Shown piece after piece: positions 31,801-41,929 of a stretch of DNA of 64,000 nucleotides. Below the pieces are notes generated by a model. It was not told the origin of the DNA. It saw only the letters and a list, made by a program, of their open reading frames with translations, and did no database searches. Both the position numbers and the translations under genes were made by a program. The stretch spans positions 116,539,908 through 116,603,907 of the forward strand of contig OX352763.1 of NCBI GenBank assembly GCA_947095585.1, in the 5' to 3' direction. The number at the start of each line of letters is the position of its first letter. The first letter of the stretch is position 1. The stretch comes from Nephrocerus scutellatus (lineage: Eukaryota > Arthropoda > Insecta > Diptera > Pipunculidae).

Positions 31801-32490
31801 GCCTGGAAAGTAAGGGCTTAGGCTAGAAAACACAACTTTTTTCAGCAAAATTCAGTTAATTTCCCTTTTAGATTAATACACTTCGTCCCACGATATTCCA
31901 ATTTTTCGATACCTCCGAATAATACGATTTCTGAAAGGCCTCAAAATAGTCCTCATTCGACACATCTCTATCACTAAGCTATTTCTTCCGCTTTGGAAAT
32001 TGATAATAGTCGAAAGGAGCCAAGTCTGAAAAATTCTTCGCTAAAAGTGTCCACTCTCAGCGTGTGATTGTTTTGCCCTTTTAAAGGTAATCTATGTGAA
32101 TGTAACCAGGAGCATCCCAAAAAACTGTAACCAAGGCCTTGTCGTTGGCCGAAGGACCCACCTTAGCCTATTTCGGTTTCGATTGCAAAGAGCAATTCAC
32201 TGTTGCGACTCCTTTGTCTCTGGAGTGCTATGATGGATCCATGTTTCGTCCACGGTTAACAAACTCCTTTTTGTCGCGGGGGGACATAATCAAACACTCC
32301 ACTTGTTCACGTGAAATACACACAGCCTCAGCAATCTCTCGTAGCTTTCTTCGACTATACCATACTATGCATTTTATCGACCATTTCTGGTGTGGTGACC
32401 CCTTTTGGACAGCCTCGACGATGATCTTTTAAATGCTCGTTCGACCGCGCTTAAATTCAGCTGGCCAATATTTTGACGGAAGTATTTACC
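31800..32490 (-). mobile_element. mariner-like transposase fragment 2
   Basis: On the minus strand, sequence corresponding to LAPFDYYQFPKRKK (about 32020-31980) and then EIVLFGGIEKLEYRGTKCIN (about 31925-31870) is the mariner C-terminal D-x-x-P.D.fLFP block. Upstream parts include the DE..VNRG and LL.HDNAR-like regions (32420-32100) and an EQVECLIMSPRDKKEFVNRG-like segment (32310-32255). Frames are broken. It differs from the fragment at 29143-29940. Confidence 0.7.
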
Positions 32491-32494
32491 TTCA

Positions 32495-32706
32495 TTCTAT
32501 CACTGAAAATTGCCAGGCTTGGAGCCGTCAGTGAAGAATTGCACTGCTTCGGTTTTTGGTATTGAATGACTTCTCCAAAATTCTCTGGAGGGGCCGGTAG
32601 TCTGAAAGCTTTTGTCGAACCATAAGACTGTTATGGTGTAGTCAAGATTAGCCAATTCATTCTTTAGCGAATTTATTATTGTTGAGTGTCCTGCCGAGAG
32701 ACACAT
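32495..32706 (-). mobile_element. RNase H fragment of a non-LTR element (family C-like)
   Basis: The minus-strand frame ends with IPKTEAVQFFTDGSKPGNFQ. FTDGSK is the first catalytic-Asp motif of the retroelement RNase H. The rest of the domain is missing. It directly follows the mariner fragment. Confidence 0.55.
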
Positions 32707-33055
32707 TCATTGTTTTACTGCAGAGTGTCTCTGCCTACCGGAGATGTCGAATGGTAGAAGGTTAAGCACATCGTTCCAAGCCAATACGAGTATATAATAC
32801 ACATACATGAAGAAAAAAATACAAATCCAACAAAAACAAAACACTGTTAACAAAATTACCCGAATTAATAAAACAAAACAAAATAAAGCAAAGATAAGGA
32901 CGATTTTCTTTTTTGAAAATTTTCTAACTCTCTGCTGAGTTGCGGTTGTCCTTAGGTACACTTACATCGTTTTCATTTGTGTAAGAGACTACGGAAATCA
33001 ACTTTTTTGTGTGCCCCATTTAATATTAAAAATAACCACCCTTGAGAATGTCGAA
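32707..33055 (+). other. Sxl intron 2 spacer
   Basis: AT-rich with A-runs; no feature recognised. Confidence 0.5.
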
Positions 33056-33059
33056 TGTG

Positions 33060-33870
33060 TCTCTTGTCAAAAATCTTTGTTTATCCATTGACAGTTTAAA
33101 GTTTATTGTTTCTCGTTTGACATTTGACAGTTTGAAGTTTACTGTTTATCCATTGACAATTTGAAGATTATTGTTTACCCATTGACAGTTGAAAGTTTAT
33201 TGTTTATCAATTGACGGTTTGAAGTTAACTGTTTATCCATTGACAATTCTAAGTTTATTGTTTATCCATTGACGGTTTGAAGTTTACTGTTTATCCATTG
33301 ACAATTCTAAGTTTATTGTTTATCCATTGACAGTTTGTAGTTTATTGTTTATGCATTGACAGTTTGAAGTTTTTTGTTTATCCATTGACAGTTTGAAGTT
33401 TACTGTCTATCCATTGACAATTTCAAGTTTATTGTTTATCCATTGACAGTTTGAAGTTTATTGTTTATCAATTAACAGTTTCCAGTCTATTGTTTATCCA
33501 TTGAAAGTTTTAAGTATATTGCTTATCCATTGACAGTTTGAAGTTTACTGTTTATCCATTGACAATTCTAAGTTTATTGTTTATCCATTGACAGTTTGTA
33601 GTTTATTGTTTATGCATTGACAGTTTGAAGTTTTTTGTTTATCCATTGACAGTTTGAAGTTTACTGTCTATCCATTGACAATTTCAAGTTTATTGTTTAT
33701 CCATTGACAGTTTGAAGTTTATTGTTTATCAATTAACAGTTTCCAGTCTATTGTTTATCCATTGAAAGTTTTAAGTATATTGCTTATCCATTGACAGTTT
33801 GAAGTTTATTGTTTATCCATTGACAGTTTGAAGTATATTGTTTATCCATTGACGGTTTAAAGTTTATTTT
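33060..33870 (+). repeat. 29-bp minisatellite with 261-bp higher-order repeat
   Basis: About 28 units of TTTATTGTTTATCCATTGAC plus AGTTTGAAG run without interruption. A nine-unit block with shared variants (GTTTGTAG, TTATGCATTG, CAATTTCAAG, AATTAACAGTTTCCAG, TTGAAAGTTTTAAG) is duplicated at a distance of exactly 261 bp (33333 against 33594 for GTTTGTAG). The array ends about 500 bp before the Sxl RRM1 exon, so it is in intron 2 and is transcribed in the sense orientation. It encodes no open protein repeat. Confidence 0.95.
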
Positions 33871-34372
33871 ATCATCCTGATTGTTTTCTTAACTTTTCTA
33901 AATGTTGAAACTTATTGTTTATCATTTTTACACATTTTTGTCTTCTGTCCATTGTTGCCGTTGTTGTTCTTATTATTATTGTTGTTGTTGTTATTGTTAT
34001 TTGCATCTAAATAATTTCCTATTTGATTTTTTTTGTTGTTGGTCTGGATTATTTTGTGAATGTCCTACCTACTTTAATAAATTTAACTTAACCTAACTTA
34101 ATTTAACATAAACTTAAAGCTTAAATATCAAATTAAATACGAAAATTATACAAATAAAGTTCATGTTTGTGTAAATGTAATTTCGTCTCTTCTCTTGATT
34201 AATTGATTGATTTTTCAAATTTAATTTTTGTTTGTCAAACGTTCTCTCGTTCGTTACACGTACGATATATTGAAAGATACAAAGTTTAAGAAACAAGAAA
34301 AAAAACAACAACTTCTGTATATAAAAAGCAAAACGCCACCATTGTTCAAAATTGTTTGAATTGAAATTTCAG
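33871..34372 (+). other. end of Sxl intron 2, including acceptor for exon 3
   Basis: Contains a TTA/TTG trinucleotide run at about 33970-34000 and CTTAACCTAACTTAATTTAA at 34087. The acceptor AATTGAAATTTCAG ends at 34372. The polypyrimidine tract is weak. Confidence 0.5.
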
Positions 34373-34702
34373 TCACGTTATGCGTTTTCACCGCAGGACA
34401 CAGATTTCACATCATCTTATCCCACTTCATCATCACTAACGTCACGTCGTATGTTCAATGAATTTCCTACAAGCAGTAGTGCAATGGGCTCCGTTGGTAA
34501 TATCGGAGCGAGTACGAATTCACTAACGGGCGGTTTTGGCGGCGGACCCGATGGCGGTGACAGCGGCATAGGCGGTGGCGGCGTAAATGGAACGAATCTA
34601 ATTGTTAATTATTTGCCACAAGATATGACAGATCGTGAATTGTATGCGCTATTTAGGACAGTTGGTCCTATAAATACATGCAGAATAATGAGAGATTTTA
34701 AG
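34373..34702 (+). CDS. Sxl: Sex-lethal, coding exon 3 (Gly-rich region and first half of RRM1)
   Basis: A 330-bp exon, residues 36-145. It begins SRYAFSPQDTDF, matching Drosophila SXL. A Ser/Thr-rich segment follows (about 48-70), then a Gly-rich stretch around GGFGGGPDGGDSG (about 92-104), which is much shorter than or different from the Asn/Gly-rich part in Drosophila. RRM1 starts about residue 109: the RNP2 motif LIVNYL is at 111-116, then PQDMTDRELYALFRTVGPIN and RIMRDFK. The donor is AAG|GTAAGT, near-perfect, phase 0. The reading frame stays open 45 bp past the donor, but that extension has no homology. Confidence 0.95.
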
Positions 34703-34983
34703 GTAAGTTCGACTATGCAGTACACTACTATGTCACATTACAAAAGTTAGCAACTTCTGGTTGATGACTGCGAAGGAGGAGAGCTTCGCCCACAGATTGC
34801 TTGTTATTGGGTCTGTTCGATAATTTGCCCGGTCGATGCCGTGCAGTGTGCTGTTTATTAAATTGTTGAACAGAGCGTGCGAATTATCGAACAAAATGTA
34901 CCCGAATTGTATCTGAAAATAACTTCCAATTCATTTGAATTTTTTTCTTCTCTTTTTATTATTTTTGATTATTTACCCTCTAG
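34703..34983 (+). other. Sxl intron 3 (281 bp)
   Basis: Donor GTAAGTTC and acceptor TTACCCTCTAG, preceded by a TTTTTTTCTTCTC tract. It splits RRM1 just before RNP1. Confidence 0.85.
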
Positions 34984-35091
34984 ACTGGATACAGTTTTGG
35001 TTATGCTTTCGTCGACTTCGCTTCGGAGCAGGATTCACATCGAGCGATAAGAAGCTTAAACGGTGTCACAGTCCGGAATAAGCGATTAAAG
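34984..35091 (+). CDS. Sxl: Sex-lethal, coding exon 4 (second half of RRM1)
   Basis: A 108-bp exon, residues 146-181: TGYSFGYAFVDFASEQDSHR followed by AIRSLNGVTVRNKRLK. The RNP1 motif FGYAFVDF is at residues 150-157. Drosophila has FTSEMDSQRAIKVLNG here, so differences are conservative. The donor is AAG|GTGAGT and phase is 0 at both ends. SXL RRM1 and RRM2 together bind a U-rich, roughly nine-base RNA site and block splicing or translation. Confidence 0.95.
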
Positions 35092-35780
35092 GTGAGTACC
35101 ACTGGCGGCTCTGTTATTTGTTGGGTGGTGCACATATGTATGCTGCAAGATAATTATCACTGAACACGTTTCACAGATTGGTGAGAGGAGTCCAATTAAA
35201 TTTGGCGGGCGTGTGAAAGAAGTAGAGACGTCGGTGTCTGCGACGATGATAACCTACGGAAAACTGCGACAAGACTCTTATCCTAGATTTTCTTCGTCTT
35301 CTTCTTTCAAAAAGTTTACTCTTTTTTTCTACTCCCAACCATGAGCACCGTTGCAACTCGGACTGGTAGTTCATCTATGCCTCACTCATTATGTCTTGTG
35401 TGTGTTGACCCCTTTATTTTTTGCTCCTCTCGTTTGATTCTCCCTCAAACTCGGTTAAAGTGAAGTAGAAATTTGCAGAGTTTTTCCATTTTTTAGTTTT
35501 ATGTTAAAGGATTATTTACAAAAATTGAAGCCAGCGACAACAGAACATCTATTAAACCAGGGAGAGGAACTACAAACGTATTACACAGAAACACTATTTT
35601 CGAAGATCCAGGCACTTGACTTCTTTACCGCTTTAATATATCGTCTTGGTGTCACCGATTTTCTACTCATTTTCAGTACGGACTGATGATATTCAGCTGT
35701 AATACTTGAGATTTTTTTATTTTCGTTGTTGAAAACATCTCTTCACATACATGAACTTTTGAACATGCATAAAATCAGGG
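35092..35780 (+). other. start of Sxl intron 4; no gene seen
   Basis: The intron runs to 43616 (8.5 kb). This first part holds no recognisable element. Confidence 0.55.
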
Positions 35781-35784
35781 GATC

Positions 35785-36145
35785 ATGTGTCCTTAGGTTG
35801 GGATAGTCGAAGTCTCGCTATCTATCTCGCTACTGTAAGATACGGCAGACTGAGTATTTGGAGTCCAAAGAAATTCACGCCGGTCTACCGCAAGGTAACA
35901 TTCTCGTTCCAATCCTGTTCTTGCTTTACACACACCAATTGGGTTTTAGGGTCAAACAATCCAAAATTGATCAGGTCTATCGAATAACGAATGAAACAGC
36001 CCTTGAAGAGAAAAAGATATGTTCTAGGGTTTTTCTAGACGTATCTCAAGTCTTCGATAAGGTATGGCACGATGGCCTGAAGTATAAGCTTAAGCTTATA
36101 TTATCCGAAAAATTGACTATAATTTTGGATTCCTATGTTGTGTAA
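35785..36145 (+). mobile_element. Jockey-like RT fragment with motifs in the wrong order
   Basis: The frame at 35858-36145 first reads ESKEIHAGLPQGNILVPILF and LLYTHQLGF (the later RT motif). It then reads VFLDVSQVFDKVWHDGLKYK and LKLIL (motif A, which should come first). The YADD box is absent. Two pieces of one element must have been joined out of order, or two copies are nested. It is still an open frame of 95 codons. Confidence 0.7.
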
Positions 36146-36269
36146 CTAGGTAAATTTTGCTGTGGTACGCTCGCCCGCGTTCAGGGTTCGTTATAGACGG
36201 TTGTTTTCATTGCAAAAAAATGTTTTTTTTTATTTGACCCGTTAAATTTCAATTTTAATTATAGAAACT

Positions 36270-36600
36270 TCAATCCGATTATTTTTCTTGTTGCTCCACT
36301 GCCGCTCTAGGTTCCTCAGCCGCAGACTCGGGTTTCGTAGCTACGCTATACGTGCAAGAACGTTGCTCTGCGCTCAGGAGTGCTTTGGGGAATTTGTCGC
36401 TACCGGATTCAGTTGAAAGCAGCAGGTCTTTTACTGCTCATCCCCTACTAAATGGAGAACTAGGCCCTGAAAGAGATTGAACTTCAGGATGGAGTCCTGT
36501 AAAGCCCGCCAGAGTCCTGAAGCCTACACCGTTCGTTACCAAGTTTGGTGTTGGACATTCCAGGGTTTATTTTTAGCTTCCCGTCTGAGGTGTTAACTTC
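36270..36600 (-). mobile_element. LOA-like 5' region fragment (family C)
   Basis: The minus strand reads EVNTSDGKLKINPGMSNTKL then GNER (about 36600-36530). It continues with FRALYSNH-like and STESGSDKFPKALLSAEQRS-like sequence (about 36480-36360). I associate this with the N-terminal part of LOA-type polyproteins in flies, from memory only. Confidence 0.4.
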
Positions 36601-36805
36601 TCCTATTTGCAGTTGGTATTTCAGGTTTCTTTGGTTTCCAGCTTACTTTTTTTGTCCAGAATGAGAGCCATCCCATTCCACATCACTATAATCCACAGAC
36701 ATTCGAGACACAAGCTCAGAGATATCTTCTCTCTTCTTCTCCTTTTCCTTAACGCCCACGCTTTGCTAAGCATATTGCCGAACATAATAAGTGTGCGAAC
36801 CCCTT
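36600..36805 (+). mobile_element. family A C-terminal end and 3' tail
   Basis: AIPFHITIIHRHSRHKLRDI and then FSLLLLFLNAHALLSI in frame, followed by CGCCCACGCTTTGCTAAGC...AATAAGTGTGCG. It is nearly the same as 30455-30610. Confidence 0.75.
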
Positions 36806-38725
36806 TTTGCGTGCGTGCGTCGTTGGGGCACATAAATCTAGGAGGCTTTTCTTTCACTTAGAGGTTTGCTTTTCCATGCAGCTTTTTGTGTAAAGACTCT
36901 ATGTGTGTAAAGACTTATCTCTTGCTTAAAATAATTCTTTAAATGAAGCCAATAATCTCACCCCACCTGGCAATTTTTAAAAGTAGTATTGGTCCTACGT
37001 ACAGACGACGACAGTCTTGCACATAAATCGCCCAGCCATTAAAGTTTAATTATCGTTTTCAAAATAGCCGCTAAGGCACGCTGCTTCTACTTAACCTTAA
37101 GCTTGCTACTGGTGTTCGGTTGCAATTCCAATTAGAAAAACCTCCTCAGGAAAACAACAAAAAAATCTAACAGAACCGAACGAAACTATTTTTAATCTCC
37201 ATCCAATCAGAAAATTGAAGTTGTCGGCTTGGAAGTCGTCGACGTGTGTGTTTGCGTGATGATTGCACAATAATTATCTAACTGAGTTGAGTGAGTGAGA
37301 GCTAACTTTACTAACAGGCTGGCCGGGCCCGACCAATCGACCAAAGTCAAAGAGTACTTTTCACATTTATCTTTGCTTTTGTTGGACTACTACCCTATCC
37401 CCTGTTAATAGTGGTTGTTGTCGCTGTTGCAGCAAGAAACCTGCCGCCTACCGATGCTTTTCCGGTTCCCAAACATCTAAACTCGTCGAGTGCCTATAAA
37501 GAGGAAGCAACAACAACAGCAACGGCATTAACACAGCAGAAAAACTTAATCCACCAAAAATAACTAAAAGTGTGCGCAAAAACAAAGCAGAAAAAGTACT
37601 TGACCTCTAATATAAAACAATGGAAGCGCACCGCAAACACACACCACTACACTGCCAGCCGATCCTACTGCTGCAGTAGGAGAAAGGAAATCATCAGGTT
37701 CATTTTCTCTCATCCGACCGTCATGCGAATTCGCATTTCAATGTTAGTTGCGCCACGCTGTTCACCCTCCCCCACCATCCCTTGTTGTTATTTTCACTGA
37801 CAGCCACCGAATCAAATTTATCTCAAAGGTGCATTATTACCGGAAGCAAGAGGTAGACCGTATTCTGGCCATATTCCTCGAACTAGAGCAGCTCACGAAC
37901 ACAGAGGAGCTACTTCAAGAATGTGTACCTATATTTTGTAAGCTTTGCGAGAACCACAACCAACAGAAACGATATAGACACCGAAACCTTCCCCCAACTG
38001 ACTTGAGACTTGTTGGCTAATTCATACACACCACTACGAGTACATCATGAATCGTGAAGAAGAGTTACTCGTAGAGACTAGAGACTAGCACAGTCGCAAT
38101 ATGTTTTGCTGACTTAATGATAGTAAGCCAAAAATGTGATGTATCTATGTAGGTATTATGACACTTGGAGCAGATTGTGTCTAGTGAAGTGTAACATTTT
38201 TTTTTTATAGCTGAGCTTTCAAGATTTGTTACTCGTATAATGTTTTCGTCAGGTATAAGACTTGAGCTACTATCAACCAAAATTGCTATTGGCTTCCACT
38301 GTGTAATAGTGATACTGATGCAACGTTAACAATTAAAAAAGGGGTTCTGGTGAGAACATACTAAGTCTGCTGCTTGTCGGTTCATTTTTCTGCACGGTCA
38401 TCTCATCATTTCTTCTGCGTCCGCTCCTTGTCCTTGTTAAACAGAAAAGAGAAGCCACTATCATCGCACTTGTTAAACAGAAAAGGTGCTTAATATCATG
38501 AACATTAACGGCAGGCGAAGGAAATAATGGAGAATATTACAAAAAACCTGAGCAAGGACAAGGACAAGGACAAAACCGGAATTTTGTTTTTCTCAAAAAC
38601 TCTTTTTTTTCTCATTTTCGCTTAAAGTTAATTTTGTCCCCTGAAAAGCAGTCCTTAAATCATCACACATACGCACACAAAAGTCAATGCAAACTTAAAG
38701 TCCTGCATTGCTTTGAAATATTTTC
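36806..38725 (+). other. Sxl intron 4; non-repetitive block with one unassigned frame
   Basis: 37200-38030 is less AT-rich and lacks transposon motifs. A 90-codon plus-strand frame at 37748-38020 contains KQEVDRILAIFLELEQLTNT and ECVPIFCKLCENHNQQ, which look protein-like (amphipathic helix, Cys-x2-Cys). I do not recognise it, and there is no splice or start evidence to call it a gene. The rest (38030-38725) is AT-rich. Confidence 0.35.
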
Positions 38726-38734
38726 GTTGTAGTC

Positions 38735-39022
38735 ATCATCATCATATTTGGCTCTATAACCGAGGTCCAGTCCTGTAATCTCGCAAAAAATCTCTCCACC
38801 AGTCCCGATTTCGGGCCGATGTAATCTAGTTTGGCATCCCTGCTCTCTGGGCGACCTGCTCTATGCTATCCTTTCAGCGTAGGCTTGACCGGTCCGACTG
38901 TCGTGTCCCCTAAATCCTACCGCAAAGGACTTTCCGAGCAGGATGCGAGCTAGGGTTCTCCCCACCGGAGCCTACCGAGCTTAATTCTCTTCACAACGTC
39001 GACATTGCGGTAACGCTCTTCA
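38735..39022 (-). mobile_element. family B 3' fragment, copy a
   Basis: CATCATCATATTTGGCTCTA (the reverse of TAGAGCCAAATATGATGATG) marks the 3' end. The post-RT region follows up to GTCGACATTGCGGTAACGCT at about 39000. A second copy starts directly at 39020. Confidence 0.75.
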
Positions 39023-40300
39023 TCATCATATTTGGCTCTACAACCGGTCCTGGCCTCCTGCAAAAAGGTCCCGATTTTGAGCCGATATCATGCAGTTTTG
39101 CATCCCTAAACTCTGGGCGTCCTGGTCTACGCCATCCTTAAACCGTAGGCTTGGCTGGCCTCGCTGTAGTATTCCATAAATCCTACCGCAAAGGACTTTC
39201 CGAGCAGGATCTCATGCTCATGCGAGCTAGGTCTCGTGCCCACCGGAGCCTACCGAGCTCAATTCACTTCATGATGTCTACATTGCGGTAACGCTCGTAG
39301 ATCTCATCATTATAGAGTCTCCGCAATCGTCCTTCCTTACATACGGATCCAACAATTCTTCGTAAGACTTTTCTCTCGAACGCGGCTTAGAGGTCAGAAT
39401 GCTTTTTGCTAAGCACCCAAGTCTCGGATCCATATGTAAGTACTGATAAGAATTTGAATAGTCTCGACAGACTCTTAGGTAGACTCTTAGGTAGGCTTTG
39501 TTGTCTTTACGCAACCGTGCGCGTGTTTCTGGTTCCATGCTTTTATCGGCTGCTTCAGTTGACCCGAGATAGTTAAAGGATTGCACAACTTCAAATTCGC
39601 GCTCCTCTATTTGAATTGAGCGACCAATTTTGGATCTTCTATTCGCAGACGTGGCCACCATATACTTTGTTTTGCTCTCATTTGTGTGCAGCCCAAGATT
39701 TCGTGCTGCCTGCTCGATCTTCGCCATTCTTCTGGCATCGCTTCATCCTCCCATACTTACACTATTAGTTCATGAATTGCTTGGTGTATTGCGGGGCCTC
39801 CTGTTTTAATTAGCTCCGCTGGGATACCATCAGATCCCGGGGTCTTATTATTTATCAGATTGGGGTTGTGTCGGCGGTCTATCAACACGTGTTCTATTTG
39901 GTTGCGAGTGGCTCCATCAGGAGATACCCAGCTGGCTTTGTGGATATTTTTACGCGCAAGCTTTGTACTCGCAACGACCAAATTATTGCTTGCTGCCATC
40001 TCTATGACTCGTTGTCCATTGTTATTAGTGTTCTCGTGTAAGCTATGGTTGCCAATGTACTGCCTGAATACTGGCTCTCTACCTATTTTGGCATTCATAT
40101 CCCCCAGAATGATTTTTACGTCATACCGAGGACAGGTATGGAGTTCCCGTTCGACAGATTCAAAGAATTCTTCTTTTTAATCATCTGGGGAATCCTCTGT
40201 AGGTGCGTGAACGTTTATGAGGCTTATGTTTTTAAATCTGCCCCACACGCGAAGTTTGCATAGGCATTCATTTACTGCCTTAAAGCCGATAACCGACCAC
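39020..40300 (-). mobile_element. family B copy b, RT core deleted
   Basis: The 3' end is at 39022 (CATCATCATATTTGGCTCTA). Going right on the minus strand: the post-RT region (39040-39480); 39727-39480 with ARNLGLHTNESKTKYMVATS and REFEVVQSFNYLGSTEAADK; then a jump at about 39735 to [20 protein letters not shown] (39840-39780). The RT palm is therefore deleted. The endonuclease part is at 40098-39860 (FRQYIGNHSLHENTNNNGQR, SPDGATRNQIEHVLIDRRHN). The endonuclease N-terminus FKNISLINVHAPTEDSPDD is at 40235-40177. Confidence 0.85.
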
Positions 40301-40464
40301 ATAACTAGCGCGTCATATGTAAGGATAAGAAGTACTAGAGCTCTGTGCAAGCATGCGGTAAACTCTGTCTGTAGGCCACATTTTTTGCCAATTGTTATAC
40401 TGGCATAGACAGCAACACATGCTTTCTCAACCTTAGATTCGATGTTTAACTTCCAGCTAATCAT
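40177..40464 (-). pseudogene. chimeric open frame: LOA-like RT end fused to family B endonuclease
   Basis: One 95-codon minus-strand frame. Residues about 1-48 (SWKLNIESKVEKACVAVYA, KKCGLQTEFTACLHRALVLL, TYDALVMW) are the LOA-type region after the RT palm. From about residue 50 it reads VIGFKAVNECLCKLRVWGRF and SLINVHAPTEDS of the family B endonuclease. The junction (about 40318) falls in frame. It marks one element interrupting or joining another; no function is implied. Confidence 0.7.
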
Positions 40465-40720
40465 TCCACTCCTTATGACGCCGAGCTATTTAGCATTGCA
40501 AGTAGAGGTGTTCATGTTTGTCCATTAAGTTCGGGACGTAGATTTAGTGGTGAATATAACCATTTCAGTTTTTCCTGACATGAAACATTGGTCACAACTT
40601 ATTGCCCAAGAGCTGGATTTTCCCAGGACCCTGTCAATGACCACGCTAATGCTGACCTGATACAAGAATAACTAGGTCATCTGCACACGAGACTACTGTC
40701 ATCCTGTATTGTTTGACTAT
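40300..40720 (-). mobile_element. LOA-like RT fragment (family C)
   Basis: The minus strand, from about 40700, carries a degenerate ADD-like region, VLGKSSSWAISCDQCFM, GKTEMVIFTTKS (about 40570-40540), LGVIRSGMISWKLNIESKVE and KACVAVYAS. It parallels 53880-53550 (GKVSSWATSCGLGVNPGKTE). Stops and frameshifts are present. Confidence 0.7.
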
Positions 40721-41925
40721 TAACCCCAAAAATGCGAAAGGTTGCTAACGTATATTGCTTCACATTTGTTGTGTGTACCACAAAGTTAGTCGAACTAATT
40801 GCTGATGATTTTTTATTCTGACCAAAGACCTTCCGAGATGTAGCACATTTTATGTTTGATTTTTTCTCAACTCAGTCGTCTTCATTTAATTTGCATCTTA
40901 ATTGATGTCCTCGAAATCAAATTCGTTAAAATTTAAATCCCCTACAACCTCACGGTCACGGCCCCATTGCCATTCCATTCCCACCAACACTAATCGTGGC
41001 TACCATGAAAAACTAAAACTGAATACTTGGCAAGCCAAAAAATCAACCCAAACAATTGGAACGTTTCTTGTGTATTGCCGGTCGGTCGTTTAGTTGTCGT
41101 TGTCTGTTCATGTGATTCCTACTGACATTATGGTTATGCCGTGCTTTTGAACGGTCGGTGATGCTTCTTGATCTTGAAATAATTTGAGCGTGCGCGCTTA
41201 ATTATTTCAATTATTTGATGGAGTGTTTCTAAAACTAAACAAAATCCCGTCCGTTCAGGCGAAAAGCAGTGAATGTTTTTTCTGTGGGTGTACTTGTGTG
41301 TGAAGAAGAAGAGTGAGTGAGCATTAAAGAGGGTAGAGGGTGCACTCCCTAAAGAGGATTTCACATTGAATGAGTGGAGTGCAATGCCTCAACAAGTATT
41401 AACGAATTTCTAGTGATTTTTATTAAGTCTCTCGGCAGCAGTTTTCGCACATTTCTAGGACTATGTCTCCACTTACTTATCTCTCTTAAGAGCGCAATAA
41501 TTTCTTCAAGTGGTTGATTTCTAAAGCGATGCTAAACAAGTTTTGAAGGAAAATGTTGAAGAGCCAGTGAAGTTAAAAATAATGTCTGTCAATATAATAG
41601 GGTTGGTATTTCCCTTAATAGTTCAGGAAAATTGTGCAAAAGTAGTAAATAATTCACATAGCAATGACATTTTGCAGGATGTAGGGCTCACTAATGAGAG
41701 TATTATCTGAAAGGTCCCCACCTCGTAAGTATTGGGAAACCTACGTTGCTATGAAAATGGGAATATCTCTGGAATGGGAGGTATTACAAATTTGGGTAAT
41801 ATCTTAAATAACGCAGAATTAAATTGGCTACATGTTGTACGAACAACATTTGTTTAGTTAGAGACGTTATCCACTCCAAAAAACCCGTTAAAAAGAGAAA
41901 ATGCATTTTACTTAAAATTTGACAG
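40721..41925 (+). other. Sxl intron 4; no gene seen
   Basis: Mixed composition without transposon motifs (40800-41390), then AT-rich. Small ORFs are unsupported. Confidence 0.5.
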
Positions 41926-41929
41926 ATAT

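Noticed and set aside
33060..33870. CRISPR-like array
   Set aside because: Regular 29-bp periodicity, but there are no unique spacers; units are contiguous, and the genome is a fly's.
34352..34750. 132-codon frame starting at MFELKFQ as an independent protein
   Set aside because: The first seven codons lie before a clear acceptor at 34372 and the last fifteen lie after a near-perfect donor at 34702. The SXL homology covers only the part between.
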